A stretch of 64,000 bases of DNA, from positions 1-64,000 of the forward strand of contig QHWB01000046.1 of NCBI GenBank assembly GCA_003222395.1. Reading direction: 5' to 3'. The position numbers were made by a program, and so were the translations under genes. Below are positions 7,538 through 16,445 of this stretch, one piece after another; position 1 is the stretch's first letter, and each line of letters begins with the position of its first letter. This DNA comes from Acidobacteriota bacterium (lineage in GTDB: Bacteria > Acidobacteriota > Vicinamibacteria > Vicinamibacterales > CAVVIG01). The notes below the pieces were generated by a model that was given only the letters and a program-made list of their open reading frames with translations, ran no database searches and was not told where the DNA came from.

Positions 7538-8500
7538 TCAGCGCGTGACCGTGACGGTGACCTGCTCGTCGCTCACCAACGCCCCATCGTCGGCGCGTGC
7601 GCACAGGACGTAGGTTCCCGGCTCGTCGAAAATCGCGGTAGCGGTCCATTTTCCGTCAGCCGGCAAATCGGGCGGCGTCCACAACGGCGCCCACGGCGAG
7701 TTCGCGCCCGTCCGCGTGTCTTCCCACGGCTCGATCTGCGGCGGATCGAACTTCACCATGCCGTTCCCGCGATACACGAACCATGACAGATGCAGGCCGA
7801 CGACCTTTCCGACCGTCGCGCGCGAGGGAGGAATCATCGCCGGATTGCGAGTGCCGAACAACGCCGCGAATTCCTCCGAGCCGCGCGTGCGCGTGTTCGA
7901 TCCGACGACGCCGCCCTGCCCACGGCGCTTCGGCACCCCATCGTCGGTGACCCAGGCAACGAGCGACAGCGGCTGACCGACTTTCACGGTGCGCTGCCGG
8001 TCGCCATCGAGCTTGATCGTCGGCGGCCGGTTCGCGCGAACCTCGGGACTGCTCGTTCCCGCTCCGAGCGCCCCCGTTTCCGACGCCTTCACGATGTCGT
8101 CGACCTTGGAATCGAGCCGTAGCGTCGCGTACGCCTTGTCGGTCTTGCCTCGCGTCGTGAGCGTCCAGATCAATTCCTTGTCGCCCCAGTCCTTCGGCAC
8201 GCGGACCTTGAAGACGAAGCGGTTGCGTCGCGGCAGGAAGTGCGTCGGCTGACCGTAATCCGGTCCGTTCGGCTCGATATTGTTGTCCGGACCGACCGGA
8301 ACGTCGAGCTCCTCCTGCCAGTTCCGGTTCATGTAGCCGAACAGGAAGCTGAACGACCCGTCCGAATTTTCTTCCCACCCTTCGTACCCTGGCGACACGG
8401 TTTGACCGCTGGAATAGGTCAGCGATTGCGCGGTCGTCCTCTCATGCGAGACGAAAACAATCAGGCCGATCGCCACCGCAACGAGAGGCAGTTTTCGCAA
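7538..8500 (-). CDS. Secreted protein of unknown function
   Basis: A 320-residue protein with a signal peptide (RKLPLVAVAIGLIVFVSHER, cleavage after TTAQ). The mature part has GWEENSDGSFSFLFGYMNRN, HFLPRRNRFVFKVRVPKDWG and a C-terminal Ig-like stretch ending DEPGTYVLCARADDGALVSD. I recognise the pattern from acidobacterial genomes but not a function. The start is a TTG placed one base after the TAA of the cytochrome-copper gene (TAAcTTG), so it is translationally coupled to it. It is the last gene of a four-gene minus-strand set beginning with a TonB receptor. A role beside the upstream redox enzyme is inference. Confidence 0.75.
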   Translation of the reverse strand: MRKLPLVAVAIGLIVFVSHERTTAQSLTYSSGQTVSPGYEGWEENSDGSFSFLFGYMNRNWQEELDVPVGPDNNIEPNGPDYGQPTHFLPRRNRFVFKVRVPKDWGDKELIWTLTTRGKTDKAYATLRLDSKVDDIVKASETGALGAGTSSPEVRANRPPTIKLDGDRQRTVKVGQPLSLVAWVTDDGVPKRRGQGGVVGSNTRTRGSEEFAALFGTRNPAMIPPSRATVGKVVGLHLSWFVYRGNGMVKFDPPQIEPWEDTRTGANSPWAPLWTPPDLPADGKWTATAIFDEPGTYVLCARADDGALVSDEQVTVTVTR

Positions 8501-8501
8501 G

Positions 8502-9989
8502 TTAGTTCTGTCGCCCTGGCGGACGCGTCGTACTTGTCGCCGCCGGCGATTTCGGAATCACCAGGCACAGCGGACAACCGATCTGGACGTCGTTCCTCGT
8601 CAGCTTCAGCTTTTCGCGGCGTCTGGCCATTTCTTCCTGGAACTGCTCGTCGGTCATCGACACGCCCATCCCGAGGTCGATGAACATGTTCGCGATCGAT
8701 CGATTGCCTGATCCCTGCCAGTTCCGAGGATCGGGAATGTTCCTGTTCGACGGCGAGTTGTCCATGAAGCCGATGATGTGCAGGATGGTGCCCTTCGGCA
8801 GCAGCGGCGCGTAATCGTCTTCGTACGCGTAGCCGCGCACCCAGTTGTGATCGTAGCCGGCGCAGCTGAGTGTTTGGATGGTGTAGCCCCAGATCGCTTC
8901 CAGACACATCCGCATCCCGGGAGCGTGTAGGTGCGGCTCGAAGGTCGTGATCTTCGTGTTCTCCTGCAGCACCGTGTACGCATGCAGCTGCTGGTTGGCT
9001 TCCATCGAGCGGATGTCGATATCGACGCCGTTGCCGAGTCCGCGTGTCAGCGATCGCTTGTAGTCAGGCTTGTACCCCTTCGGCGCCAGCTTGAAGCCGA
9101 TCTCGAGATGCGCCTTCGTGTCGCGGCCGTTCGAGTGTATGTGGACGGAATTTGAAACGACCCACGATTTGGCTCTGAGCAATCGCCCGCCCTTCGGATC
9201 GAAGAAATCGGCGTTGCGTCCCACTTCGTGCACCGGCCACGAGGTGCTGTTGCTCTGATCGATCCCAATCTCCGGGCTCGTGTCGACTTGCCCGTCCGGG
9301 CCCTGCTCCCGCGTGCTCCAGATCATGTGATGGAACACATACCGTCCACCAACGGTGGCTCGACCCGTGCCATCCTTCGGCACGTCATTGACTTCTCGAA
9401 TCTGCAGCGCGAGGACGTACCGGTCCTCGTCGAGTCCGACTGGCACGCTTTCGATCTCGCCCCACCAATCCGGCGCGCCCGCTTTGACGACGATCTCCTT
9501 CGTCTTGACGATGAGATCGGGTGCGCCGATGTTCCAGGTGTCGAGGTCGAGAAATTTCTTCGCCGGCGGCATGTCCGCGGGGTCGCCCTGCGGCGCGCCG
9601 CTGTCCGCCCAATTCGCAATCTTCGCGATTTCGAGATCGCTCAGCGACGGATCGTCCTTGTAGTGCTGGATGCCGATGTTCTTCTCGATGTACCACGGCG
9701 GCATGACGCCGGCATGCGGCCCGATGCCGGTGCGCTGTTTGATCGCGCGGGCCCACGGGCGCACATCCCCGTACGTGACGAGCGACATCGGCGCGACTCC
9801 ATCCGGCCGGTGGCAGCCCTGACAGCTGCGCTGCAGGATCGGGGCTATGTCCTTCGTGAAGGTGACATCGCCCGGCCCCGCCGCGGCGGCGGCCGTCAGT
9901 GCGGCTCGCGATCCAACCGCGGCAACTATCGCGACGAGTGCTCCCGCGACGACGACTCCGATCCGCCGGCTGTTCCTTTGAGCTCGCAT
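8502..9989 (-). CDS. Cytochrome c fused to PHM-like copper monooxygenase domain
   Basis: A 495-residue exported protein. The N-terminal membrane anchor or signal (about residues 10-37) is followed by a heme c domain with CQGCH at 56-60 and a possible Met ligand in GVMPPW. The rest looks like the two beta domains of peptidylglycine alpha-hydroxylating monooxygenase (PHM). It keeps a His-His pair (FHHMIW, 220-221), a further His (VHIHSNG, 283/285), a HxH (EPHLHAPGM, 353/355) and a Met about 80 residues later (SIANMFID, 435). In PHM these positions bind CuH and CuM. Oxidation of an unknown substrate with heme c as electron donor is inference. It is preceded by a small membrane protein and a TonB receptor on the same strand. 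Confidence 0.75.
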   Translation of the reverse strand: MRAQRNSRRIGVVVAGALVAIVAAVGSRAALTAAAAAGPGDVTFTKDIAPILQRSCQGCHRPDGVAPMSLVTYGDVRPWARAIKQRTGIGPHAGVMPPWYIEKNIGIQHYKDDPSLSDLEIAKIANWADSGAPQGDPADMPPAKKFLDLDTWNIGAPDLIVKTKEIVVKAGAPDWWGEIESVPVGLDEDRYVLALQIREVNDVPKDGTGRATVGGRYVFHHMIWSTREQGPDGQVDTSPEIGIDQSNSTSWPVHEVGRNADFFDPKGGRLLRAKSWVVSNSVHIHSNGRDTKAHLEIGFKLAPKGYKPDYKRSLTRGLGNGVDIDIRSMEANQQLHAYTVLQENTKITTFEPHLHAPGMRMCLEAIWGYTIQTLSCAGYDHNWVRGYAYEDDYAPLLPKGTILHIIGFMDNSPSNRNIPDPRNWQGSGNRSIANMFIDLGMGVSMTDEQFQEEMARRREKLKLTRNDVQIGCPLCLVIPKSPAATSTTRPPGRQN

Positions 9990-9995
9990 AAAGAA

Positions 9996-10307
9996 TCAAT
10001 CCTTGCGGGTGCCCAGCGTTGACGGCGTACTGTTCACGACGTTCCGATCGATCGAGTAGGCGACGACGCCGAATGCCGCCGCCGCGCCGATCACTATCAT
10101 CATTTTCTTGCGTTTCGACATGCCGCTCGCCTCGAGTCCCTGCGCCTGCTGCTGCGCCTGCGCGGCGCGCGCGGCCTTCGGCGACGGCGACGTCCGTGCG
10201 AGATCTTGCGCCGCGCGCATCGCCGATTCGACGAGCGTTCCCTGAGCCCACGTCGGCGCCGGCCCGGCCAGCATCGCGACTGCGACGAACAGGACGAACC
10301 GCTTCAT
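9996..10307 (-). CDS. Small exported protein with one membrane segment
   Basis: 103 residues starting at MKRFVLFVAVAMLAGPAP, with a signal peptide ending near TWAQ. The middle is Ala/Gln-rich and probably helical (ARAAQAQQQAQGLEASG). A basic patch SKRKK precedes a hydrophobic span MMIVIGAAAAFGVVAYSI and a short polar tail. A longer frame upstream would overlap the TonB receptor, so I take the start at the signal peptide. It lies between the receptor (11 bases away) and the cytochrome-copper gene (6 bases away), so it belongs to that operon. I do not recognise the family; similar small proteins accompany TonB receptors in acidobacteria. Confidence 0.6.
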   Translation of the reverse strand: MKRFVLFVAVAMLAGPAPTWAQGTLVESAMRAAQDLARTSPSPKAARAAQAQQQAQGLEASGMSKRKKMMIVIGAAAAFGVVAYSIDRNVVNSTPSTLGTRKD

Positions 10308-10318
10308 TCGATCACCTC

Positions 10319-13300
10319 TCAGAAGTCGATGCTGGCGGTCACGCGCGCCAGGCGCGGATCGAGAAACTGCGTCGGTTTGAGCCACGTGTTCGCAGTCAAG
10401 TTATACGCCGTGTTGACGCCCTGGACCGAGTTCGAATTCAACGCATTGTAGAGGTCGACTGCCGTCCGCAACCGCGCCCAACCGAGCTGCCACGTCTTGT
10501 TCACCGCGAGATCGAGCTGGTTGAAGCGAGGACCGTACACCGCATTCGGCGTAAAGAGCATCACGGTCGTCGCGGCGTTGAGCGCGGTCCGCGCCGGGTT
10601 GACGAACGTGACCTGCGAAGACGAGACGGTCAGCAGTCCGTTGTCGACGGCGCCGGCAGTATTGCGGTAAATGAAGCTGGCGCTCAGACCCGCCTTGAAC
10701 GGAAAGCTCCCGCGGAAGCGCGTATCAAGCGTGTCGCCCCACGACGTCACGATCCGACAGAACGGATTGATCGCCGTGACGCTGGCGCCGCCGTTGAGCG
10801 GCGAGTTGTTGATGTCGTTCGGCTGATTCGGGACGTTGACGGTGAAGCAGTGATCGTCGACCTGCCGGCCGAAATCGACGCCGCCGCCAAGCTGGATGCC
10901 GTGCGGCAACCGGCCGTTGGCGGCGAACGTCAGTCCGTCCCAGTACCGCTTTTCCTTTCCGAACTCGTTGGCATTCGTCACGCGCAGCGTGCCCTGACCG
11001 AAGAACTGCGGCTTGACGTCGTAGTAGCCGCACTGTTTCTGGCCGCCGTTCGGTATCCGCGGATCGTTCGGCACCGTGATGCAGAACTCGTCGTAGGCGT
11101 CGGGACCGAGCAGCGCGCCGTTGTACAGCGTCTCGGTGACGATGAAGTTGCCATCCCAGTTGTGATTGTAGGCGGCGCTCACCGACAGGCCGTGAAGCAA
11201 CTCGTGATCCACCTCGAGGTTGATGTCCCAGAGGAAATCGCGGTTGTGTTTGATGACGGAGTCGTCGAACTGCGTCGCCTGCGGGAGGAACTTGCCGAAA
11301 TTGACATTCGAGATCGACCCGCATTCGCCGTTCAGCGCGAAATTCGACAGGTCGCAGTCCGGGACGAAATCATTGTTCCGATCAGTCCAACTGCGGAATG
11401 CTGACGAGATCGACGAGCTGAACGGATGGAAACGGCGCGTCATATCGCTGCGACTCAGCTGGTTGTAGCGCCCCGCCGAGGCTTTGACCGCGGTTCTGCC
11501 GTTTCCGTGTACATCCCACGAGATGCCGACGCGCGGATTGATGTCTTTCCAGTCCGGGACGCCGCTCAGTGCGTCCACGTGACGCGCCGGCGTGAAAGGT
11601 CCGGCCGGCAGATCCGCAGCCGGAAAGCCCATGTTGATGTAGTCGAATCGCAGACCCAGATTGAGCGTGACGCGTCGGATCGTCCACGCGTCCTGCGCGA
11701 ACAGGCCCAACTCGACCGTCTGGCGCTCCTGCTGGAAGTAGGGTTGGGCGTAGTACTGAATACGCGACGGCCTTCCGCCGGAGAAGTCGTAACTCAGCGC
11801 GTCGCAGGCCGGCGTTGTGCAGTCCGGGCCGGGCGTGTTGTTCCGGCTCCGCGATTCGTCGTTGAACGCCTGCTCGTCGGTGACGCCGAGTTTGAAATTG
11901 TGCGTGCCGGTCACGTACGAAGCGGTGAAGCGTTCGGCACTCCGGCCGGTGCGTGCGATAGGTGCCGTCAGAAGCGACGTCGCGCCGTAGCGGAAGTTCG
12001 CCGGAATCGTGGGCGTGCCGGTCAACTCGAGAATCGATCGATCGTCGCGCCGCACGCCTGGCTCGGCGAAGTTCACCCAGTTTGCGACCTGCCACGACGC
12101 GCCGGCTTCGAGCAACAGCCGGCTGGTCACCGGCTTCGTCCACGTGCCCTGGACGACGCCTGACGGCCACCAGTCCCAGCCGCGCTCCGACTCGATCGCG
12201 TTCGCACCGGTGAACGGCCCCGTCGTGCAACGGCAGGACTTCTGAATGTCGAAGTAGAAGTTCACCCGCTGGCTTGCCGTTGCCTGGTAGGTGGTCCGCA
12301 GCGAGTGGTTTCGGTACCAGTCATAGCTGGCGGCAGGCCGGCTCGCGTCGGGAACAAATGTGATCGTCGGCACGCTCGGAATTCCCGACTGACCCTGCGC
12401 GGCGTTGAAGTACGCGCCCGGCTCGTTGACCGTCGAGCCCCAGCGTCCAATCGCAGCGAAGAACCACACCTTGTCCTTCTTGAACGGACCGCCGAGTTGT
12501 GCGCCCGCGCGATAGATGTGCTGGACCTGCGCGCTCGAATTGATGCCGTACGCCCGCAGCGCGTCGTCGATGTTCGAACCCTGCATGCCGCTCGTCGAAA
12601 TGAACCCGTCGATGGTGCCGCGGAACACGTTGCTGCCGCTCTTGGGAATCGCGTTCAGCGAGGTGCTGCCCGATCCGGACTCGGCGCCCATGCCGGTCGT
12701 CTCGAGCTGCATCTCCTGAATGTTGCCTTGATCGGTGATGTATCCGACGCCGGAGGCGGCGCCGATGAAGTACTGATTCCGGAAGCCGTCGTAGGAGGCG
12801 CGCGTTCCTGTCTTTCCGTGGAAGAACGTGTACGCGCCCTGCGCCGACCACGTGTCGCGCGTCCCGCCGACGTCCGCCTGCGTTGTGGCAAAGCCGGGCG
12901 TCACGTACGCGAGCGTTTGCAATCCGATGTTGCCGGCGGGCAGTGCCTCGAGCTCGGTCGACTTCACCAACTGCTGCTGTCGCGAGCTCTGCACGTCGAC
13001 GACCGGTGACGCCGCGGTCACGGTGACGCTTTCTTCGACCGAGCCGACGCTCATCGTGGCGTTGATTGACGCGGTGAACCCGCTTTGCAACTCGACGCCG
13101 TGGCGGACAACATTCGAGAATCCGGGCAGGGAGAACGTCACGGTATACGTGCCCGGACGGAGATCGACGATGCTGTAGCGCCCCTCGCCGTCCGTGGTGA
13201 CCAGGCGCGTCTTCTCGATCAACGCGGGGCTCGCGGCTTCGACCGTGACGCCCGGCAACACGGCGTTCGACGAGTCGCGCACCACACCCGAAATCCCCGC

Positions 13301-13378
13301 CGCCTGTTGCGCCCACGTGGTGGACGCGCAGAGCACCGCCGCGATGGCAAGACGGATCACTTTCCAGCGAGAACGCAT
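10319..13378 (-). CDS. TonB-dependent receptor, Oar-like
   Basis: 1019 residues from the ATG at 13378, chosen because it opens the signal peptide (RWKVIRLAIAAVLCASTTWA). After it come a carboxypeptidase-regulatory-like domain (GISGVVRDSSNAVLPGVTVE, GRYSIVDLRPGTYTVTF), a plug domain (SVTVTAASPVVDVQSS, QEMQLETTGMGAESGSGSTS) and a long beta-barrel with alternating aromatic strands, ending RVTASIDF with a C-terminal Phe. The protein should sit in the outer membrane and import or bind a large ligand with energy from TonB-ExbBD, not encoded here. It heads an operon with a small exported protein, a heme-copper fusion and a secreted protein. The CRTAC1 gene is divergent 58 bases away. Confidence 0.9.
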   Translation of the reverse strand: MRSRWKVIRLAIAAVLCASTTWAQQAAGISGVVRDSSNAVLPGVTVEAASPALIEKTRLVTTDGEGRYSIVDLRPGTYTVTFSLPGFSNVVRHGVELQSGFTASINATMSVGSVEESVTVTAASPVVDVQSSRQQQLVKSTELEALPAGNIGLQTLAYVTPGFATTQADVGGTRDTWSAQGAYTFFHGKTGTRASYDGFRNQYFIGAASGVGYITDQGNIQEMQLETTGMGAESGSGSTSLNAIPKSGSNVFRGTIDGFISTSGMQGSNIDDALRAYGINSSAQVQHIYRAGAQLGGPFKKDKVWFFAAIGRWGSTVNEPGAYFNAAQGQSGIPSVPTITFVPDASRPAASYDWYRNHSLRTTYQATASQRVNFYFDIQKSCRCTTGPFTGANAIESERGWDWWPSGVVQGTWTKPVTSRLLLEAGASWQVANWVNFAEPGVRRDDRSILELTGTPTIPANFRYGATSLLTAPIARTGRSAERFTASYVTGTHNFKLGVTDEQAFNDESRSRNNTPGPDCTTPACDALSYDFSGGRPSRIQYYAQPYFQQERQTVELGLFAQDAWTIRRVTLNLGLRFDYINMGFPAADLPAGPFTPARHVDALSGVPDWKDINPRVGISWDVHGNGRTAVKASAGRYNQLSRSDMTRRFHPFSSSISSAFRSWTDRNNDFVPDCDLSNFALNGECGSISNVNFGKFLPQATQFDDSVIKHNRDFLWDINLEVDHELLHGLSVSAAYNHNWDGNFIVTETLYNGALLGPDAYDEFCITVPNDPRIPNGGQKQCGYYDVKPQFFGQGTLRVTNANEFGKEKRYWDGLTFAANGRLPHGIQLGGGVDFGRQVDDHCFTVNVPNQPNDINNSPLNGGASVTAINPFCRIVTSWGDTLDTRFRGSFPFKAGLSASFIYRNTAGAVDNGLLTVSSSQVTFVNPARTALNAATTVMLFTPNAVYGPRFNQLDLAVNKTWQLGWARLRTAVDLYNALNSNSVQGVNTAYNLTANTWLKPTQFLDPRLARVTASIDF

Positions 13379-13436
13379 CGAGCCCCCTCTGCTGATTGCG
13401 CGTAGTATGGGACCGCAGACCGCCTTGTCAATGTAA

Positions 13437-15086
13437 ATGATCCGCTTCGACCTCAAGAACACCGCCGCTTTCGGCGCAATCGTCCTCGCGATTCAACCTC
13501 CGCCGTCGATGACATTCGAAGACATCGCCGAGCGTGCCGGCATCCCGTTCGTTCATCGCAACGGCGCGGCGGGCGACAAGTTCTATCCGGAACTCTTTGG
13601 GGGCGGCGTCGCCGTGCTGGATGCGGATGGGGACGGCTGGCCCGATCTGCTCTTCGTCAACGGCACGGATTGGCGCACGCCTCGACGATCGCGATGCGCG
13701 TTGTATCGCAACAACCACGACAACACGTTCATCGACATCGCAACCGGCAGCGGCCTCGACGCGGTCGAGGGGTACGCGCTCGGCGCGTCGGTCGCCGACT
13801 ACGACAACGACGGCCGCGAGGACGTGTTCGTGACGACTGTCGAAGGCGGACGGTTGTTTCACAACGAAGGTCGCGGCCGGTTCCTCGATGTCACCGATCG
13901 CGCGGGCATTCGCAATCGGGACTTCGCGGTCAGCGCGGCGTGGGTCGATTACGACCGCGACGGCCTGGCCGATTTATTCGTCGGCCATTACGTGAAGTGG
14001 TCGCCTGACGTTGAAGTCACGTGTGCGCAGGAAGGAGTGAAGGGCTACTGCGGGCCGGACGCGTACAAGCCGGTCGCGCCGAAGCTGTATCGCAATCGTG
14101 GCGCGGGCCGGTTCGAGGATGTGACCGCCGCGGCCGGCTTGAACGAGACGGCGAAGGCGATGGACGTCGTCGTCCTCGACTACAACATGGACGGGTGGCC
14201 GGATCTCTTCGTCGGCAGCGACCGCGTTCCCGCGCGGCTGTACCGCAATGATGGACACGGTCGCTTTGTCGATGAGGGATTGCGGTCCGGCGTCGCGCTG
14301 AGCGAGCAGGGGACCGCTCGCGCCAACATGGGAGCCGATGCGGCCGACTACGATCGCTCGGGCCGCCCGCATCTGCTCGTCGGCAACTTCCTGAACGAGA
14401 TGCTGGGTCTCTATCACAACACCGATGGCCAGCAGTTCGTCGACGTCGCGCCGCGATCGCCGGTGGGCCGCGCGAGCCTGCTGTCGGTCACGTGGGGCGT
14501 GTTCTTTCTCGATTACGACCTGGATGGACTCCTCGACATCTTCGCGGCCAACGGCGGCACCGATGAGTCGCAGGGGATGGATGCGCGAGCGCGCCTCAGT
14601 CAGGCGCCGCTCCTGATGCGAAACCGTGGAAACGGCGCGTTCGAAAACGTCACCCCGTCGCTTGGCGCCGCATTCAACCGGCCCATGATGGCGCGCGGAG
14701 CCGCCTATGCCGATTTCGACGGTGACGGCGACCTGGACATCGCCGTCGCGACACTTGCGGGACCCGCGCATCTTTTTCGGAACGACGGTGGAAACCGAAA
14801 CAACTGGCTGAGCGTCCGTGCCGTCGGTGGGCGCTCGAACAAGAGTGCGCTTGGAGCGATCGTTCGCGTGACCAGCGCGTCGGGCACGCAGTGGCAGATG
14901 GTGCACAGCGGCTCGAGCTACGCGTCGCAGAGCGATCTCACGCTCACGTTTGGATTGGGCCGCGATACGCGCGCCTCGAAGGTCGAAATCACATGGCCGT
15001 CCGGGGCCGCGCAGACATTCCCCGACGTAGCTGGCAATCAACCGGTGGTGATCGACGAATCGACCGGACTTCGCCGAGCGCGATGA
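13437..15086 (+). CDS. CRTAC1 family protein (FG-GAP/VCBS repeats, ASPIC-UnbV)
   Basis: 549 residues. After a weak N-terminal hydrophobic stretch the protein has FEDIAERAGIPFVHRNGAAG and then repeated FG-GAP/VCBS blades with calcium-binding DxDxDGxxD loops (DADGDGWPDLLFVNG, DYDNDGREDVFV, DYNMDGWPDLFVG, DYDLDGLLDIFA, DFDGDGDLDIAVA). The C-terminal ASPIC/UnbV domain (NNWLSVRAVGGRSNKSALGA, ASKVEITWPSGAAQTF) is intact. Such integrin-like propeller proteins are exported and probably mediate binding or adhesion. It is divergent from the TonB receptor and convergent with the DsbA-like gene. A related protein is encoded at 18013-19890. Confidence 0.85.
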   Translation: MIRFDLKNTAAFGAIVLAIQPPPSMTFEDIAERAGIPFVHRNGAAGDKFYPELFGGGVAVLDADGDGWPDLLFVNGTDWRTPRRSRCALYRNNHDNTFIDIATGSGLDAVEGYALGASVADYDNDGREDVFVTTVEGGRLFHNEGRGRFLDVTDRAGIRNRDFAVSAAWVDYDRDGLADLFVGHYVKWSPDVEVTCAQEGVKGYCGPDAYKPVAPKLYRNRGAGRFEDVTAAAGLNETAKAMDVVVLDYNMDGWPDLFVGSDRVPARLYRNDGHGRFVDEGLRSGVALSEQGTARANMGADAADYDRSGRPHLLVGNFLNEMLGLYHNTDGQQFVDVAPRSPVGRASLLSVTWGVFFLDYDLDGLLDIFAANGGTDESQGMDARARLSQAPLLMRNRGNGAFENVTPSLGAAFNRPMMARGAAYADFDGDGDLDIAVATLAGPAHLFRNDGGNRNNWLSVRAVGGRSNKSALGAIVRVTSASGTQWQMVHSGSSYASQSDLTLTFGLGRDTRASKVEITWPSGAAQTFPDVAGNQPVVIDESTGLRRAR

Positions 15087-15107
15087 CGCGAGCGACGCCG
15101 CTCGCGC

Positions 15108-16445
15108 TTACGGCTTCCGCGTCTGTCGCGAGAGTTCTTCCTCGACGACGCGTTTGAGGAAATCGAACGGCGGAAGAAACGGCGGCGGGTCGGGTGCCAA
15201 CCGGCCGTTGACGAGGAAGCTCGGTACGCTCTTGATCCCGTAGCGGGCGGCCTCGTCGATCGCGTCCTTGATCACGGACTGATACTGTCGTCGTTCGACG
15301 CAGGCGTCGAATGCCGCGCGATCCAGACCGGCGTCCGCTGCCGCTTGTTTCAGCCGCACCGCATCAACGGCGCCAGGCGGAAGTACGACGGCGTTGTGAT
15401 ACTGCCAGAAGCGGCCTCGGGCGTTCGCGCACTGTGCCGCTTCGGCGGCGGCGATCGAACCCGGACCGACGAGCGGCAGATTCTTGAACACCAGGCGGAC
15501 GCGACCGTCGAACGTCTCGGTCAGCTTGCTGAATGCCTGCGCGAACCGGGCGTACGATGCGCTGACCAGATCGCCGAACGCAACGAGGACGACGGGCGCG
15601 CTGTCCGATCCCAGCGTGGCATCCTGCGGCGTTCGATCGACTTGAACGCGCGGTGGCGCGAGGAACACTTCGGCGCGCGCAGACACCTTCATCAGCTCTT
15701 CGACATAGTTCATCTTCGCAACTTCGGGCTCCGAGATCCGTTCGAGCCACGCGCGGAGCGCCGGCTTCATCTGCTCCAGGGTCGCCCCGCGCGTGAGGTC
15801 GCCGAGGCTCTGGTAGAGCGACACTACCGCGGACTCCGGCATCGTGATGGTCCGTTTCGGGATCTCCTCTTTGAGCAGCGCCTCGGTCGTCAACCCGCGT
15901 GACGCCGCTTCGCGTGCGAGCAACTCGTCGGCGACCATGACGTCGACGATGCGGCGGCGGTTGTCGTACAGCTGCCGTATCAATCCCAGATAACCCGCCG
16001 GATCGCGACGCTGCCATTCGCGATCGACGTCGGCGACCGTGATAACGCGGTCGGCGACTCTGGCGGCTGCATCGGTGCTCGCGCCTGAAATCGACGGCGC
16101 CGGAACGTCGGACGACGATTGACTGCGTGAATCGTTCGCGTCTCCGAGGACGAGCTGAAACGATCCGGTCTCCTGGGGCGAGGGTCCATAGCTGACGGTC
16201 AGAACGTACGTGCCGGCGGGCATCGACTTGATCGGCGCCACCGCGACGATCCGGTTGCCACCGACCGCATCGATCGTCAGCGGCACGAGATTCAACGTCA
16301 CGAACGGCACGAAGCCGAAGTTCTCGCCCGTGATGGTCAGGCTCCCGCCGGCGGCGTCGGGAACAGCGCCGGTCACGACCACCTGTTTCGGTTGCTGCGC
16401 GAAGAGCAGACTGACGATGAGCGCGAGTAAGACCGCCAGGTTCAT
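15108..16445 (-). CDS. IPT/TIG domain plus DsbA-like domain lacking the CxxC
   Basis: 445 residues starting at MNLAVLLALIVSLLFAQ; the ATG overlaps the upstream TPR stop (ATGA). Order of parts: signal peptide; IPT/TIG beta domain (GGSLTITGENFGFVPFVTLN to about residue 100); a helical SurA-like segment (VADRVITVADVDREWQRRDP to about 230); then a thioredoxin-fold DsbA-like domain (SDSAPVVLVAFGDLV, AAEAAQCANARGRFWQYHNA). The cis-Pro loop is intact (GIKSVPSFLVNG). Where DsbA has CPYC this protein has SASY, so it cannot be a thiol oxidase. It is probably a periplasmic folding or assembly factor for the CRTAC1/TPR operon (inference). Confidence 0.8.
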   Translation of the reverse strand: MNLAVLLALIVSLLFAQQPKQVVVTGAVPDAAGGSLTITGENFGFVPFVTLNLVPLTIDAVGGNRIVAVAPIKSMPAGTYVLTVSYGPSPQETGSFQLVLGDANDSRSQSSSDVPAPSISGASTDAAARVADRVITVADVDREWQRRDPAGYLGLIRQLYDNRRRIVDVMVADELLAREAASRGLTTEALLKEEIPKRTITMPESAVVSLYQSLGDLTRGATLEQMKPALRAWLERISEPEVAKMNYVEELMKVSARAEVFLAPPRVQVDRTPQDATLGSDSAPVVLVAFGDLVSASYARFAQAFSKLTETFDGRVRLVFKNLPLVGPGSIAAAEAAQCANARGRFWQYHNAVVLPPGAVDAVRLKQAAADAGLDRAAFDACVERRQYQSVIKDAIDEAARYGIKSVPSFLVNGRLAPDPPPFLPPFDFLKRVVEEELSRQTRKP

